64,000 nt of DNA from Nitrosomonadales bacterium (GCA_016208015.1 JACQYW010000012.1:124001-188000), one strand, 5' to 3'; positions 8,684-18,311 are shown, counted from the stretch's first letter. The notes: generated from the letters alone by a model not told the origin. Program-made: numbers and translations.

Positions 8684-9828
8684 GCGCGTCTCCTCCTGGC
8701 TGTCGCCGGAGCGAGATAACCATCCTGATACCATTGATATAGCAGATCGGCGGCTTCACGCGGCAGTTTGACCGCGCCTGGAAGATCGCGCGCATCGGCC
8801 AACTCGCGTAGCGCCCGATAGGTCGACTTGCCGACAGGATGAGAATCGCCGTTGATGAACACGGTACTTTCTTTGCACAACATCTGCGTTTTGAGATCGA
8901 GCGTCACGCCGCGCGATTGCAAGGCCTGCGCAAAACGGGTTTCGGTCAGGGGGCGGACGGGTGCTTCGAAGTAGATATGCGGCTTGGGTTCGCTCAGATA
9001 ACAGCCGAGGAAATTGGCGATATCCTCGTTGTCCCAACGTACCTTGCCGATCGCCTGCGACACTTGTTGCAGCATGTCTGCGCTGATCTCGGAGGGGTGT
9101 TTCTGGGTCTTCAATTTTGGGTCGGCATAGGTGCCATCGATCTCGATACGGTCTTGCAGATAGACGAGGAACTGTTCCGCCAACTCCTGATACCACGGCG
9201 TACGAAAGCCGATGGAGTAGGTCATGCAGTCGTCTTCGGCGATGCCGTTGTGGGCGCAATGCGGCGGCAGATAGAGCATGTCGCCCGCTTCCAGCACCCA
9301 CTCCTGCTCCACCCTGAAATCTTTCAGCAGGCGCAAGGGAGCGCCTTCGATCAATGTCTGATCCTTTTGTGTGGAGATCTGCCAGCGTCTATGGCCCAGA
9401 CCCTGCACCAGAAACACATCGTAAGCGTCGAAATGCGGGCCGACCCCGCCGCCGTTGGGAGCGTAGCTCACCATCAGGTCATCGAGCCGGGTGTGCGGGA
9501 TGAAGTTGAACTGCTTGACCAGCTCGGCTCCCGAAGGCAGGAAATGATTGACGCCCTGTACCAGCACGGACCACTTGCCCTTTTTCGACAATCCCCTGAA
9601 ATCTCCGGGTACGAACGGCTCGTTGCGCAATGCCCATTCGTTATGCTGGTGGGTCACCAGACGCGCCTGCACGTCGTCGCTGCAGGCCAGGTCGATCAAT
9701 TGTTGCGGATCAAGCAGTCCCTTGAAACCGGGCACGGCCTGGCGGATAAGGAGCGGTTTTTTCTGCCAATAATCGCGCAGAAATTCGCTGACGGACAGGC
9801 CGCCGAGGAGGTTCGATTTATTTTTCAT
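8680..9828 (-). CDS. Cupin-type 2-oxoglutarate oxygenase, ribosomal protein L16 arginine hydroxylase-like (RoxA/YcfD)
   Basis: A 382-residue JmjC/cupin protein matching the RoxA (YcfD) ribosomal oxygenase family. The N-terminal segment FLRDYWQKKPLLIRQA is the family signature. The iron triad is the HFD of GVGPHFDAYDVFLVQ and the histidine of LPPHCAHNG, and a C-terminal winged-helix-like region completes the usual domain order. Known family members hydroxylate Arg81 of L16; substrate identity here is by homology only. The gene overlaps the downstream hypothetical gene by four bases and diverges from the peroxiredoxin gene. Confidence 0.85.
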   Translation of the reverse strand: MKNKSNLLGGLSVSEFLRDYWQKKPLLIRQAVPGFKGLLDPQQLIDLACSDDVQARLVTHQHNEWALRNEPFVPGDFRGLSKKGKWSVLVQGVNHFLPSGAELVKQFNFIPHTRLDDLMVSYAPNGGGVGPHFDAYDVFLVQGLGHRRWQISTQKDQTLIEGAPLRLLKDFRVEQEWVLEAGDMLYLPPHCAHNGIAEDDCMTYSIGFRTPWYQELAEQFLVYLQDRIEIDGTYADPKLKTQKHPSEISADMLQQVSQAIGKVRWDNEDIANFLGCYLSEPKPHIYFEAPVRPLTETRFAQALQSRGVTLDLKTQMLCKESTVFINGDSHPVGKSTYRALRELADARDLPGAVKLPREAADLLYQWYQDGYLAPATARRRRA

Positions 9829-9903
9829 TAGCCGATTATAATCCCCGCAAAATCATTTGGCACAAAATGAAACTCGGTTAAAATGGCCCGGCAGGAGGGC
9901 GCT

Positions 9904-10410
9904 ATGCCATTACAAGTTGTGCAGTTGCAAGTCGGAACAGATGCGCCGGATTTCGAGCTGGCCGATGCAGACATGCATATGTTCAGCTTGAACGCACAAC
10001 TCGGCAAGCAGGTGGTGCTGTATTTCTATCCCAAGGACGACACCCCTGGGTGCACGATGGAGGCGAACGAATTCAGCGACCATGAGGACGAGTTCGTCAG
10101 GTATGACACCATCGTGGTCGGCATCAGCCGCGACGATTGCATCAGCCATGCCACATTCCGCGACAAATATGGGCTTTCGGTACAGTTGCTGTCCGATACC
10201 GATGGTCGTATCTGCAAGAAATACGGCGTGTTGTACGAGAAGGAAGCCTGTGTTGAGCATGGTCGGAGTATCGATGGGCACAAGAAACTCGCCATCCAGC
10301 GCTCCACTTTCATCATCGACAGGAAGGGCAAGCTGCGCCATGTCCTGTACGGCGTCCACGCGCACGGACACGCCCAGGAGATTATTAAATTGATAAAGGA
10401 AATGAAATGA
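9904..10410 (+). CDS. Thioredoxin-dependent peroxiredoxin, Bcp/PrxQ type
   Basis: A 168-residue peroxiredoxin. The peroxidatic cysteine is in FYPKDDTPGCTMEANEF, and no second cysteine stands at the usual C+5 position; other cysteines occur at ISRDDC, RICKKYG and KEACVEHG, so the resolving cysteine may be one of these. It reduces hydroperoxides using thioredoxin. The start at 9904 has GGAGG upstream. It overlaps the slyD-like gene by ATGA, indicating translational coupling between a peroxide-detoxifying enzyme and a foldase. Confidence 0.9.
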   Translation: MPLQVVQLQVGTDAPDFELADADMHMFSLNAQLGKQVVLYFYPKDDTPGCTMEANEFSDHEDEFVRYDTIVVGISRDDCISHATFRDKYGLSVQLLSDTDGRICKKYGVLYEKEACVEHGRSIDGHKKLAIQRSTFIIDRKGKLRHVLYGVHAHGHAQEIIKLIKEMK

Positions 10411-10892
10411 AGATCGAAAAGAACGCCGTCGTTTTGCTGACCTATGAACTGACCGACGCAAGCGGCGCTTTGCTGGAAAAGAACAACGAACCCATCAGCT
10501 ATCTGCATGGCGGTTATGACGGCATCTTCCCGATCGTCGAAGAGGCGTTGCACGGCAAGGCGGTGGGCGACAAATTCTCCGTCACCATGGCACCGGACGA
10601 TGCCTTCGGTGAATACGAACATGACCTCGTGCGTGCCGAACCGCGCGGCATGTTTCCGGCGGATGTTGCGGTTGGCATGCAGTTCGAAGGCGGCGCGGAA
10701 GGTGACGATGACGAGGATTTCATGCTCTATACCGTGACCGAAGTCACCGACGACGAAGTCACCGTCGATGGCAACCATCCGCTGGCAGGCAAGACGCTGA
10801 TCTTCTCGGGCGTCGTCACCGGTGTGCGTGCGGCCTCAGCCGAAGAGTTGTCGCACGGGCATGTGCACGGCGACGGTGGGCATCACCACTAA
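10407..10892 (+). CDS. slyD: FKBP-type peptidyl-prolyl isomerase, SlyD-like
   Basis: A 161-residue SlyD-type protein: an FKBP domain split by an inserted IF chaperone domain (about residues 65-125) and a short histidine-containing tail, HGHVHGDGGHHH, that resembles the metal-binding tail of E. coli SlyD. It is a cytoplasmic foldase and possible nickel-binding protein. The start overlaps the peroxiredoxin stop. A second, tail-less paralogue lies at 43657-44166. Confidence 0.9.
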   Translation: MKIEKNAVVLLTYELTDASGALLEKNNEPISYLHGGYDGIFPIVEEALHGKAVGDKFSVTMAPDDAFGEYEHDLVRAEPRGMFPADVAVGMQFEGGAEGDDDEDFMLYTVTEVTDDEVTVDGNHPLAGKTLIFSGVVTGVRAASAEELSHGHVHGDGGHHH

Positions 10893-10906
10893 GCTGGCGT
10901 GGCGTG

Positions 10907-10934
10907 AAAAAAGCCCGCTCGTGCGGGCTTTTTT
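10907..10934 (+). terminator. Terminator after slyD
   Basis: A 12-bp stem AAAAAAGCCCGC/GCGGGCTTTTTT with a TCGT loop begins 14 bases after the slyD stop. It lies between convergent genes and can act in both directions. Confidence 0.9.
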
Positions 10935-10952
10935 ATTTGCCGGATGCAAGGC

Positions 10953-11372
10953 CTAATCCTTTTTCGCTTGCGCGGCGAGGATGTGGCACAGGTGCTCGTC
11001 GTTCGGATCCAGCGTGCAGCGTGCCACGTTATCGAACAAGGCCTGAATCTCGGCCAGCGTGAAATGCACCAGCAGGCGGTTCGCCATGTCGGTTTGCAAC
11101 GGCAGCATGCGCGATTCCCCGTTCGGCAGATTGAAGCGGAATCCGGCCAGACGTTTCAGATCGCCTTCCGACCTGCTCATGCTGGTCTGCTCATCCTCCA
11201 ATGCCTCGTAATACTCTTCCAGTTTATCTGCCATCTCTTCCGGGATGTCTTCGGAAATTTCCACCACCAGTCCCAGATTGTCCTCGACGGCATTGCAAGG
11301 CACGTCATGCTGCTTGGCGTAAGTGACGAACTTGTCGCGCAGGCTGGCATCGAAAAAGATGTATTCGATCAT
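10953..11372 (-). CDS. Conserved hypothetical acidic protein
   Basis: A 139-residue, strongly acidic cytoplasmic protein without signal peptide, membrane segment or recognisable motif. It starts with a predicted alpha/beta segment (MIEYIFFDASLRDKFVTYAK), followed by a Glu-rich helix (IPEEMADKLEEYYEALEDEQ). Three cysteines occur (PCNAVE, ARCTLD, HLCHIL) without a metal-binding spacing. It is transcribed towards the slyD terminator. I do not recognise the family. Confidence 0.65.
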   Translation of the reverse strand: MIEYIFFDASLRDKFVTYAKQHDVPCNAVEDNLGLVVEISEDIPEEMADKLEEYYEALEDEQTSMSRSEGDLKRLAGFRFNLPNGESRMLPLQTDMANRLLVHFTLAEIQALFDNVARCTLDPNDEHLCHILAAQAKKD

Positions 11373-11433
11373 CGTGGTGAACTCGGGAAGTTGGAGACGC
11401 AGGCATCCTGCCGCGCATGGCTCGCAAAATCAA

Positions 11434-12510
11434 TCACCCGAATGGTGAAAGTTTTTGCAGCAGCCAGTCCGTCACTTGGGCGGCACCGGTGGGGCGCGGC
11501 GGCGTGGGGGCGGGAGCCGCCAGCAGATCGAACAAAGTATGCTCAAACATGCCGCATTCCACTTGCTCGCGCGAGACTTCGCGGCATACCCCGTGCTGTT
11601 TTAGCCATTCGACCAGTGCAGGCGATTCCGGCCAGTCCGGGCGGTCTACGTACAGCACCGGGGTGCCGCTGCAGGCTGCCTCGACGAAGCTGCCGTAGCC
11701 GGGTTTGCCGAGCAGCGCATCGCTGCTGGCGAGCAGGTCGCCGAAATCCATGGGCAGCGATTCGAGCACGATGGCGTCGGGATGGTTTACCTGCCAATTT
11801 TGTTGTACCAGCCAGCGCACGCCATCGATATGCGGCCAGCTTTCCATCGGCAGGCGGCTGGCGATGCCGCCCATGCTTACCAGCACCAGCTTCTCTTCTT
11901 TCGACAATCTCAGGTGGCGATCCAGCTCATCGCGCCGGTCCTCGCCCACTGCCGCGATGGGGGCGACAGGGATCAGGTTGGGCAATGTCTCCATCCCCAT
12001 GCCGGGGGTGGCGCGCAGGAAGGCATCTGCTCCGGCGTAACAGGCGTGTATCTGCGCGGAAATCTCTGCGTCACGGGTGTAGTGATGGTAGATGTCGAAC
12101 CAGTTCAGCGAACACAGAGCCGCATTGGCGATCCCCATCCGCTGCGCGCCCGCCAACGGCAGGTACCCCACGTTGGAGAACACCATGTCTGCACCGAGTT
12201 CGCGCAAGCGCCGAGCTTCGTTTTCCACACGCGACTCCCAGTTGGCGTGAAAGGCGCGATAGGCTGCGCGGCTCTCCTCGATACGGACATCCAGCGCCGA
12301 CGACATGACCATGCCGATATCGCCCTCAACAGGCAGATGCGTGAACGGCGCATGGATGCGCGGGCGCAGATGTCCGCTCGTCACGTTCGAACGCACCGTC
12401 AGGCGCAACTGCGGCATGCGCTGGTGCAGCAGATTCAGAATGGGCGCGGTCTGCGCGACATGGCCGAAGCCGTGGCCGGTGATGGAGACGACGAGATGAG
12501 GATGGCGCAT
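11434..12510 (-). CDS. GT-B-fold glycosyltransferase-like protein
   Basis: A 358-residue protein. The N-terminal SITGHGFGHVAQTAPIL is the glycine/histidine loop found in MurG-like and L-arabinokinase-like GT-B proteins, and the C-terminal half contains LVLVSMGGIASRLP, SSDALLGKPGYGSFVEAACSGTPVLYV, which resembles the nucleotide-sugar-binding half of these enzymes. No membrane segment. The sugar and acceptor cannot be named. It could equally be a sugar-nucleotide-dependent enzyme with a non-glycosyltransferase role. No neighbours indicate a polysaccharide operon; the ugd gene 1 kb away is on the other strand. Confidence 0.65.
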   Translation of the reverse strand: MRHPHLVVSITGHGFGHVAQTAPILNLLHQRMPQLRLTVRSNVTSGHLRPRIHAPFTHLPVEGDIGMVMSSALDVRIEESRAAYRAFHANWESRVENEARRLRELGADMVFSNVGYLPLAGAQRMGIANAALCSLNWFDIYHHYTRDAEISAQIHACYAGADAFLRATPGMGMETLPNLIPVAPIAAVGEDRRDELDRHLRLSKEEKLVLVSMGGIASRLPMESWPHIDGVRWLVQQNWQVNHPDAIVLESLPMDFGDLLASSDALLGKPGYGSFVEAACSGTPVLYVDRPDWPESPALVEWLKQHGVCREVSREQVECGMFEHTLFDLLAAPAPTPPRPTGAAQVTDWLLQKLSPFG

Positions 12511-12669
12511 CGCGTGAGAGTGCCGGCGGGTTGCAAGGATGCGGCATTCTACAACTGAAGGCGCGTTTCGGTTCCTGCTGCAATATATCCGCTGCTGAAT
12601 CGTCTCGTGTAATGTCAGCTCCGGCTGATAAACTGTAGTTGGACGTTAACGGATTCGGGAAGAAACTTC

Positions 12670-13341
12670 ATGGCATCGATAGTGCAAGCAGAAGGTTTGA
12701 CCAAGCAAGTGATGAGCGGCGATAGCCCGCTCACCATTCTGCACGATGTCACTTTCACGGTGGAAGCTGGCGAAAGCCTCGCCATCGTCGGCGCATCCGG
12801 TTCCGGCAAGTCCACGCTGCTGGGGTTGCTGGCCGGGCTGGACGTGCCGAGCGGCGGCAAAGTGATGCTGCATGGTGCGGATATGTTCGCGCTGGATGAG
12901 GATGGGCGCGCGCGTTTGCGCGGCGAGTTGGCGGGTTTCGTGTTCCAGTCATTCCAGCTGTTGCCCGCGCTGAGCGCGCTGGAGAACGTCATGCTGCCGC
13001 TGGAACTGGCAGGAGCCAAAGACGCGCGCCAGCGCGCCGCAGACTCGTTGCACCAAGTCGGTCTGAGCGCACGGAGTCACCACCTGCCAAAGCATCTCTC
13101 CGGCGGCGAACAGCAGCGCGTGGCGCTGGCGCGCGCCTTCGTCACCCGGCCCAGGGTGCTTTTTGCCGACGAACCCACCGGCAATCTGGATGCCGCCACG
13201 GGCGCCCAGGTCATCGAACTGATGCTGGAACTCAACCGCGCACAAGGCACGACCCTGATACTGGTGACGCACGACGAGGCTTTGGCAAGACGTTGCGGAA
13301 AACAGTTGCGGCTGGCGGCGGGCCGGGTGGTGCCGGGCTGA
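12670..13341 (+). CDS. ybbA: ABC transporter ATP-binding protein, YbbA/LolD type
   Basis: A 223-residue ABC ATPase with GASGSGKS (Walker A, near residue 40), the Q-loop in FVFQSFQLLPALSALENV, the signature LSGGEQQR, Walker B VLFADEPTGNLD and a switch histidine in LVTHDE. It belongs to the MacB/LolD/YbbA subgroup that pairs with FtsX-like permeases. The matching permease is at 14742-17216, but an ugd gene on the same strand separates them. The YbbA/YbbP pair is thought to act on envelope substrates; the cargo is unknown. Confidence 0.9.
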   Translation: MASIVQAEGLTKQVMSGDSPLTILHDVTFTVEAGESLAIVGASGSGKSTLLGLLAGLDVPSGGKVMLHGADMFALDEDGRARLRGELAGFVFQSFQLLPALSALENVMLPLELAGAKDARQRAADSLHQVGLSARSHHLPKHLSGGEQQRVALARAFVTRPRVLFADEPTGNLDAATGAQVIELMLELNRAQGTTLILVTHDEALARRCGKQLRLAAGRVVPG

Positions 13342-13498
13342 AGCGCGGATGTGCGCGAATCACACATCTTTCTGATGCGCGTTTGCGGCGTTATCGGGGG
13401 ATGCGGCATAATGGACCGGATCAAAATAATGTAACGCAGGCGCATGAAAATCGGCCTGTTCCTTTAATTCAGTTCTGCTTTTTGGATAAGTAAAAACC

Positions 13499-14665
13499 AT
13501 GAAAATCGCAATCGCCGGAACCGGCTACGTCGGTCTCTCCAACGCCATGCTGCTGGCCCAGCACAACGAGGTCGTGGCCATCGACATCGTCCCCGAGAAG
13601 GTGGAGATGCTCAATCGCAAGCAGTCGCCCATCGAAGACGTGGAGATCGAGGACTATCTGGCGCACAAGAAACTGAACTTCAAGGCCACGCTGGACAAAC
13701 GCGAAGCCTACACCGGCGCGGAATACGTCATCATCGCCACGCCCACCGATTACGACCCCGAGACCAATTATTTCAACACCAAGTCCATCGAGGCGGTGAT
13801 CAAGGACGTGCAGGGCATCAACCCGCAGGCAGTGATGATCATCAAGTCCACCATCCCGGTCGGTTACACCGTCAAGCTCAGGCAGCAGATGAAGTGCGAT
13901 AACCTCATCTTCTCGCCCGAATTCCTGCGCGAAGGCAAAGCGCTGTACGACAACCTGTACCCGTCACGCATCGTGGTCGGCGAGCGTTCCAAGCGCGCCG
14001 AGACCTTTGCGAACCTGCTCAAACAGGGGGCGATCAAGCAGGACATCGCGGTGCTGTTCACAGACTCCACCGAAGCCGAAGCGATCAAACTGTTCGCCAA
14101 CACCTATCTCGCCATGCGCGTCGCCTATTTCAACGAACTGGACACCTACGCGGCCACCCACGGCCTGGATACCAAGCAAATCATCCAGGGCGTCAGCCTC
14201 GATCCGCGCATCGGCGACCACTACAACAATCCATCGTTCGGTTACGGCGGCTACTGCCTGCCCAAGGACACCAAGCAACTGCTGGCGAACTATCAGGATG
14301 TGCCGCAGAACCTCATCCATGCCATCGTCGAGTCCAACACCACGCGCAAGGATTTCGTGGCGGACAGCATTCTCAAGCGCAACCCCAAGGTCGTCGGCAT
14401 CCACCGTCTGGTGATGAAGAGCGGCTCGGACAATTTCAGATCGAGCAGCATCCAGGGCATCATGAAGCGCATCAAAGCCAAGGGCATCGAAGTCATCGTG
14501 TACGAGCCCGCGCTGAAAGACACCGAGTTCTTCCATTCCAAAGTGGTGAACGACCTGGCGCAATTCAAGCAGCAGTCCGATGTCATCGTCGCCAACCGCA
14601 TCACCGACGACATCCGCGATGTGGCGGACAAGGTGTACAGCCGCGACCTGTTCGGCAAGGACTGA
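13499..14665 (+). CDS. ugd: UDP-glucose 6-dehydrogenase
   Basis: A 388-residue enzyme oxidising UDP-glucose to UDP-glucuronate with [17 protein letters not shown] is the Rossmann loop, IKSTIPVG and [23 protein letters not shown] are substrate loops, and [18 protein letters not shown] holds the catalytic cysteine. Length and sequence are close to the compact enterobacterial Ugd (388 residues), closer than to the 440-residue type I recall for many betaproteobacteria. It sits between the two halves of a YbbA/YbbP transporter, with its own 157-base upstream region, which suggests insertion by transfer. Confidence 0.93.
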   Translation: MKIAIAGTGYVGLSNAMLLAQHNEVVAIDIVPEKVEMLNRKQSPIEDVEIEDYLAHKKLNFKATLDKREAYTGAEYVIIATPTDYDPETNYFNTKSIEAVIKDVQGINPQAVMIIKSTIPVGYTVKLRQQMKCDNLIFSPEFLREGKALYDNLYPSRIVVGERSKRAETFANLLKQGAIKQDIAVLFTDSTEAEAIKLFANTYLAMRVAYFNELDTYAATHGLDTKQIIQGVSLDPRIGDHYNNPSFGYGGYCLPKDTKQLLANYQDVPQNLIHAIVESNTTRKDFVADSILKRNPKVVGIHRLVMKSGSDNFRSSSIQGIMKRIKAKGIEVIVYEPALKDTEFFHSKVVNDLAQFKQQSDVIVANRITDDIRDVADKVYSRDLFGKD

Positions 14666-14741
14666 GCATGACTGTTACGCCACATCCGGTGTGTCTGGAA
14701 GTGGCGCACGCTGCCTTGTTCGGTAAACGAGTGGGGCGCAC

Positions 14742-17216
14742 ATGAATCTGCTTCGCTTATCCCTCAACCTCCTGCGCCGCGACTGGCGTGCCGGTGAATG
14801 GCGCGTGCTGTTGCTGGCATTGGTGCTGGCCGTGGGCAGCCTCGCCACCGTCGGCCTGTTCGCCGACCGCGTGCGCCAGGCCTTGCAGCAGCAGGCGCAA
14901 AGTTTGATCGGCGCCGATCTGCGCATCACCTCCACTCGACCGTTCCCCCCCGATTACCGCGAATCGGCAACCAGGCAGAACTTGCAGGTGGTGCAGAGCC
15001 GCACCTTCCCCAGCATGGTGTCGTTCCGCGAGCAGGTGTTGCTGAGCGAGATACAGGCGGTGGAGGCGGGCTATCCCTTGCGCGGCAAGATCGAGATCGA
15101 CGATGGCGGTGTGCATGTGGCGCAGGCCATTCCCGCACGCGGTACGGTGTGGGCGGACGAGCGCCTGTTGCGCCGGCTTGATCTCAACGTGGGCGACGAG
15201 GTGGGCATCGGCGCGCGGCGTTTCACCGTGGCGGCACGCATCGTGAAGGACATCGACCAGTCCATCGGCTTCTCCAGTTTTGCGCCGCGAGTGTTGATGA
15301 ACGATGCCGATCTGGCTTCCACCGGGCTGCTACAGGAAGGCAGTCGTCTTTCCTACCGCCTGTTGATCGCGGGCGATGCGGTGCGGGTGAAGGCGTTGCG
15401 CACCGCACTGGAGCCGGGGCTTTCCGGCAACGAGAAGATGGAAGATGTGCGCGATGCGCGCCCCGAGATACGCACGGCGCTGGAACGCGCCGAGCATTTC
15501 CTCGGCCTCGCAGCACTGACCGCTGCCATCCTCGCGGGTGCGGCGATGGCATTGGCGGCGCGGCGCTTCGTGCTGCGTCATCTGGACGGCTGCGCGGTGA
15601 TGCGCTGTCTCGGCGCGCAGCAGCGGCAGGTGCTGTGGCTGTTCCTGAACCAGTTCATTCTGCTCGGCGTGGTCGCGGTGCTGCTCGGCGGACTGCTGGG
15701 TTATGCCACGCAGGCGCTGCTGGTCGAGAGCATCGCCTCCATGCGCGATGCGAGCCTGCCGCAGCCGGGTGTGTTGCCGCTGCTGAAAGCCGCGGCCAGC
15801 GGTTTTGCCCTGTTGCTCGGTTTTGCCTTTCTGCCCTTGCTGCAATTGCGCAAGGTGTCGCCGCTGCGCGTGCTGCGCCGCGAGATGGGCATGCCGGAAG
15901 CGAGCGGCTGGCTGATCTACGGGCTGGCAGTGGGCGTGTTGGCGCTGTTGTTCCTGTGGCACGCAGGTTCGCTGAAACTGGGTCTGGCCGTGCTGGGCGG
16001 CTTGTTGGCGGGACTGCTGGCGTTCGGTTGGCTGGCCTGGCTGTTGTTGCACGGCCTGGCACTTAATTCGTTTTACTTCCAGTCGCAATGGCGGCACGCA
16101 TTCAACAATCTCGCGCGTCACGGGCGCAACGCCGCGGTGCAGGTGGTGGCGCTGAGTCTGGGCGGCATGGCCTTGCTGGTATTGACGCTGGTGCGTGCCG
16201 ACCTGCTGGAAGCCTGGCAGGGCAAGTTGCCGCCGGATACGCCGAACCGTTTTCTGGTGAACATCCAGCCCGATCAATACCAGCCGGTGCGCGATTTCTT
16301 CGCGCGCCAGTCGCTGCCTGCACCCGAATTGCAGCCGATGGTGCGCGGCAGGCTGGTCGCCATCAACGAGCGCGCCATCAGCGGCGACAGCTATCCCGAC
16401 CCGCGGGCGCGCGGACTGGCGGAACGCGAGTTCAACCTTTCCTGGATGGAACAGATGCCGGTTTGGAACGAATTGGCGAGCGGGAAGTGGTGGACTGAAA
16501 AAGCGAACGGCGAACTTTCGGTGGAGGAAGGCGTCGCCAAAACGCTGGGCATCCATCTTGGCGATACGCTCACCTACGATGTGGCGGGCAGCCGGTTTGC
16601 CGGCCGGGTTACTAACCTGCGCAAGGTGCAGTGGGATTCGATGCGGGTGAATTTCTTCGTCATCACCACTCCCGAATTGCTGCGGGATTTTCCGGCCAGC
16701 TATCTGAGCAGCTTTTATCTGCCGCCGGACAAGGTGCGCGCCGGGGATGCGCTGTCGCGCGCCTTTCCCAATATCCTGCTGATCGACACCGGCGCGGTGA
16801 TCGCGCAGGTGCGCGGCATCATGGATCAGATTGCGCAGACGGTCAGCGCGGTGTTCCTGTTCACGCTGCTTACCGGCCTGGCCGTGCTGTATGCCGCGCT
16901 GCTGGCGACGCAGGACGAGCGCAGCCACGAGGCGGCGATCCTGCGCACGCTGGGGGCGGACAGTCGCTATTTGCGGCGTTTGCACCTGTCCGAGTTCGCC
17001 GTGCTGGGCGGTCTAAGCGGGCTGTTCGCGGCGGCGGGAGCGGTGCTGCTGGGCTGGGTGCTGGCGCGTTTCGTACTGGATATCCCTTACCAGTCAGATG
17101 GTTCCATCTGGTTCATCGGCGTTGGCGGCGGTATGGCGGTGGTGATGCTGGCCGGATGGGTGGCGACCCGCAAGCTGGCTCTGCGTCCTCCCCTCCGCAT
17201 TCTTGCGGCGGATTAA
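14742..17216 (+). CDS. ybbP: ABC transporter permease, FtsX/MacB-like (YbbP type)
   Basis: An 824-residue inner-membrane protein. A first transmembrane helix (about residues 15-38) is followed by a periplasmic domain, then a block of membrane segments from about residue 250 to 460, a second periplasmic domain, and a final FtsX domain of three helices (about 690-815). This double-FtsX layout is that of YbbP. It should partner with the ATPase at 12670-13341. The YbbA/YbbP family is implicated in envelope lipid or lipoprotein-related work, but the substrate is unproven. Confidence 0.88.
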   Translation: MNLLRLSLNLLRRDWRAGEWRVLLLALVLAVGSLATVGLFADRVRQALQQQAQSLIGADLRITSTRPFPPDYRESATRQNLQVVQSRTFPSMVSFREQVLLSEIQAVEAGYPLRGKIEIDDGGVHVAQAIPARGTVWADERLLRRLDLNVGDEVGIGARRFTVAARIVKDIDQSIGFSSFAPRVLMNDADLASTGLLQEGSRLSYRLLIAGDAVRVKALRTALEPGLSGNEKMEDVRDARPEIRTALERAEHFLGLAALTAAILAGAAMALAARRFVLRHLDGCAVMRCLGAQQRQVLWLFLNQFILLGVVAVLLGGLLGYATQALLVESIASMRDASLPQPGVLPLLKAAASGFALLLGFAFLPLLQLRKVSPLRVLRREMGMPEASGWLIYGLAVGVLALLFLWHAGSLKLGLAVLGGLLAGLLAFGWLAWLLLHGLALNSFYFQSQWRHAFNNLARHGRNAAVQVVALSLGGMALLVLTLVRADLLEAWQGKLPPDTPNRFLVNIQPDQYQPVRDFFARQSLPAPELQPMVRGRLVAINERAISGDSYPDPRARGLAEREFNLSWMEQMPVWNELASGKWWTEKANGELSVEEGVAKTLGIHLGDTLTYDVAGSRFAGRVTNLRKVQWDSMRVNFFVITTPELLRDFPASYLSSFYLPPDKVRAGDALSRAFPNILLIDTGAVIAQVRGIMDQIAQTVSAVFLFTLLTGLAVLYAALLATQDERSHEAAILRTLGADSRYLRRLHLSEFAVLGGLSGLFAAAGAVLLGWVLARFVLDIPYQSDGSIWFIGVGGGMAVVMLAGWVATRKLALRPPLRILAAD

Positions 17217-17226
17217 TGGCTTAGGC

Positions 17227-17254
17227 TTGACGCAGCACGGAATATCCCTATAAT
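17227..17254 (+). promoter_or_regulatory. Sigma70 promoter of the rpsF operon
   Basis: TTGACG (17227-17232) and TATAAT (17249-17254) are separated by 16 bases, a near-consensus promoter upstream of rpsF. The resulting leader is about 75 bases long. Confidence 0.8.
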
Positions 17255-17260
17255 GCGCCC

Positions 17261-17282
17261 CTCCCTGAAAAAGGGAGTTTTT
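17261..17282 (+). promoter_or_regulatory. Terminator-like hairpin in the rpsF leader
   Basis: CTCCCT/AGGGAG with an AAAA-rich loop is followed by TTTTTA, just downstream of the predicted transcription start. It could be an attenuator. rpsF leaders in many bacteria bind the S6:S18 complex; I cannot show that motif by eye here. Confidence 0.4.
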
Positions 17283-17336
17283 ACCTTGCTCCACCGTCCA
17301 CTGATGTCGGGGGGCTTTAATCCACAAGGAGATGTA

Positions 17337-17726
17337 ATGCGACACTACGAAATCGTATTTATCGTGCATCCCGATCAGAGCGAGCAAGTGCCCGCGATGG
17401 TCGAGCGTTATCGCACGTTGGTGACCAGCAAGAACGGTCACATCCACCGTCTGGAAGATTGGGGCCGCCGCCAGCTGGCATACCCGATCCAGAAGATCCA
17501 CAAGGCACACTATGTGCTGATGAACATCGAAGTCGACCAGCCCACGCTGGACGAGCTCGAGCACGCATTCAAGTTCAACGACGCCGTATTGCGCCACCTG
17601 ACCATCAAGACCAAGGCTGCAGTCGTTACGCCTTCCGCCATGATGAAGGAAGAGAAGTCGCGTTCGTTCGGCAGCGATGCCGCAGCACCGGCACCGGCAG
17701 CAGAAGCGCCGGCCGCGGCCGCGTAA
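17337..17726 (+). CDS. rpsF: 30S ribosomal protein S6
   Basis: A 129-residue S6. The start [19 protein letters not shown] at 17337 has AAGGAG upstream and matches family N-termini. It folds as a ferredoxin-like domain and binds 16S rRNA together with S18, encoded downstream. The C-terminal tail beyond residue 100 is Ala/Pro/Glu-rich, a lineage-variable extension. It is first in the rpsF-priB-rpsR-rplI operon. Confidence 0.97.
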   Translation: MRHYEIVFIVHPDQSEQVPAMVERYRTLVTSKNGHIHRLEDWGRRQLAYPIQKIHKAHYVLMNIEVDQPTLDELEHAFKFNDAVLRHLTIKTKAAVVTPSAMMKEEKSRSFGSDAAAPAPAAEAPAAAA

Positions 17727-17733
17727 GCAAGGA

Positions 17734-18030
17734 TTGAGCAGCAACCGTTGTGTGATCGAAGGGGAAGTGGTCGAGCCGGAAGGCTTGAGATACACCCCGG
17801 CAGGTTTGGCGAGAGTGGCGTTCAAATTGCGCCACACCTCGATGCAGCAGGAAGCAGGGATGCAGCGCCAGGTTCAGTGTGTGGTTCCCGCACTGGCTTT
17901 GGGCGAAGCGGCAATGCAGGTCAGCCGTTTGCAACCCGGACAGCAGGTGAGAGCCGAAGGTTTCCTGGCGCAACGCAGCCTCAAGATCGTGCAACTGGTT
18001 TTGCACATTGATAACGTTACATTGAGATAG
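17734..18030 (+). CDS. priB: Primosomal replication protein N
   Basis: A 98-residue OB-fold protein that binds single-stranded DNA and links PriA to DnaT or other restart factors. The start is a TTG at 17734, preceded by AAGGA; the first residues [23 protein letters not shown] agree with the family. An internal GTG at 17752 is a less likely start. Placement between rpsF and rpsR is the classic proteobacterial order and supports the call. Confidence 0.9.
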   Translation: MSSNRCVIEGEVVEPEGLRYTPAGLARVAFKLRHTSMQQEAGMQRQVQCVVPALALGEAAMQVSRLQPGQQVRAEGFLAQRSLKIVQLVLHIDNVTLR

Positions 18031-18041
18031 AGGAGCACAAC

Positions 18042-18311
18042 ATGGCTCGTGTATTTAAGAAAAAAGACGACAAGAAGAGCAACGCTTCGCGTCAGCTGTT
18101 CAAGCGCCGCAAGTTCTGCCGTTTCACTGCCGAGAAGATCGCGGAAGTGGATTACAAGGACATCAACATCCTCAAGGAAATGATCACCGAGAACGGCAAG
18201 CTGATCCCGGCCCGTATCACCGGTACCAAGACGCGCTATCAGCGCCAATTGAGCGTAGCCGTGAAGCGCGCGCGCTTCCTGGCGTTGCTGCCTTACACCG
18301 ATTTGCACTAA
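18042..18311 (+). CDS. rpsR: 30S ribosomal protein S18
   Basis: An 89-residue S18 with an N-terminal lysine-rich segment and the conserved core [18 protein letters not shown], then the family ending [12 protein letters not shown]. It binds S6 on the platform of the 30S subunit. The N-terminus is somewhat longer than in E. coli (75 residues). An AGAGGAG ribosome site precedes it. Confidence 0.97.
   Translation: MARVFKKKDDKKSNASRQLFKRRKFCRFTAEKIAEVDYKDINILKEMITENGKLIPARITGTKTRYQRQLSVAVKRARFLALLPYTDLH

Noticed and set aside
15330..16985. A 551-codon leftward open frame opposite the YbbP permease
   Set aside because: Composition (Gln, Arg, His) and lack of motifs mark it as the antisense of a GC-rich membrane protein gene.
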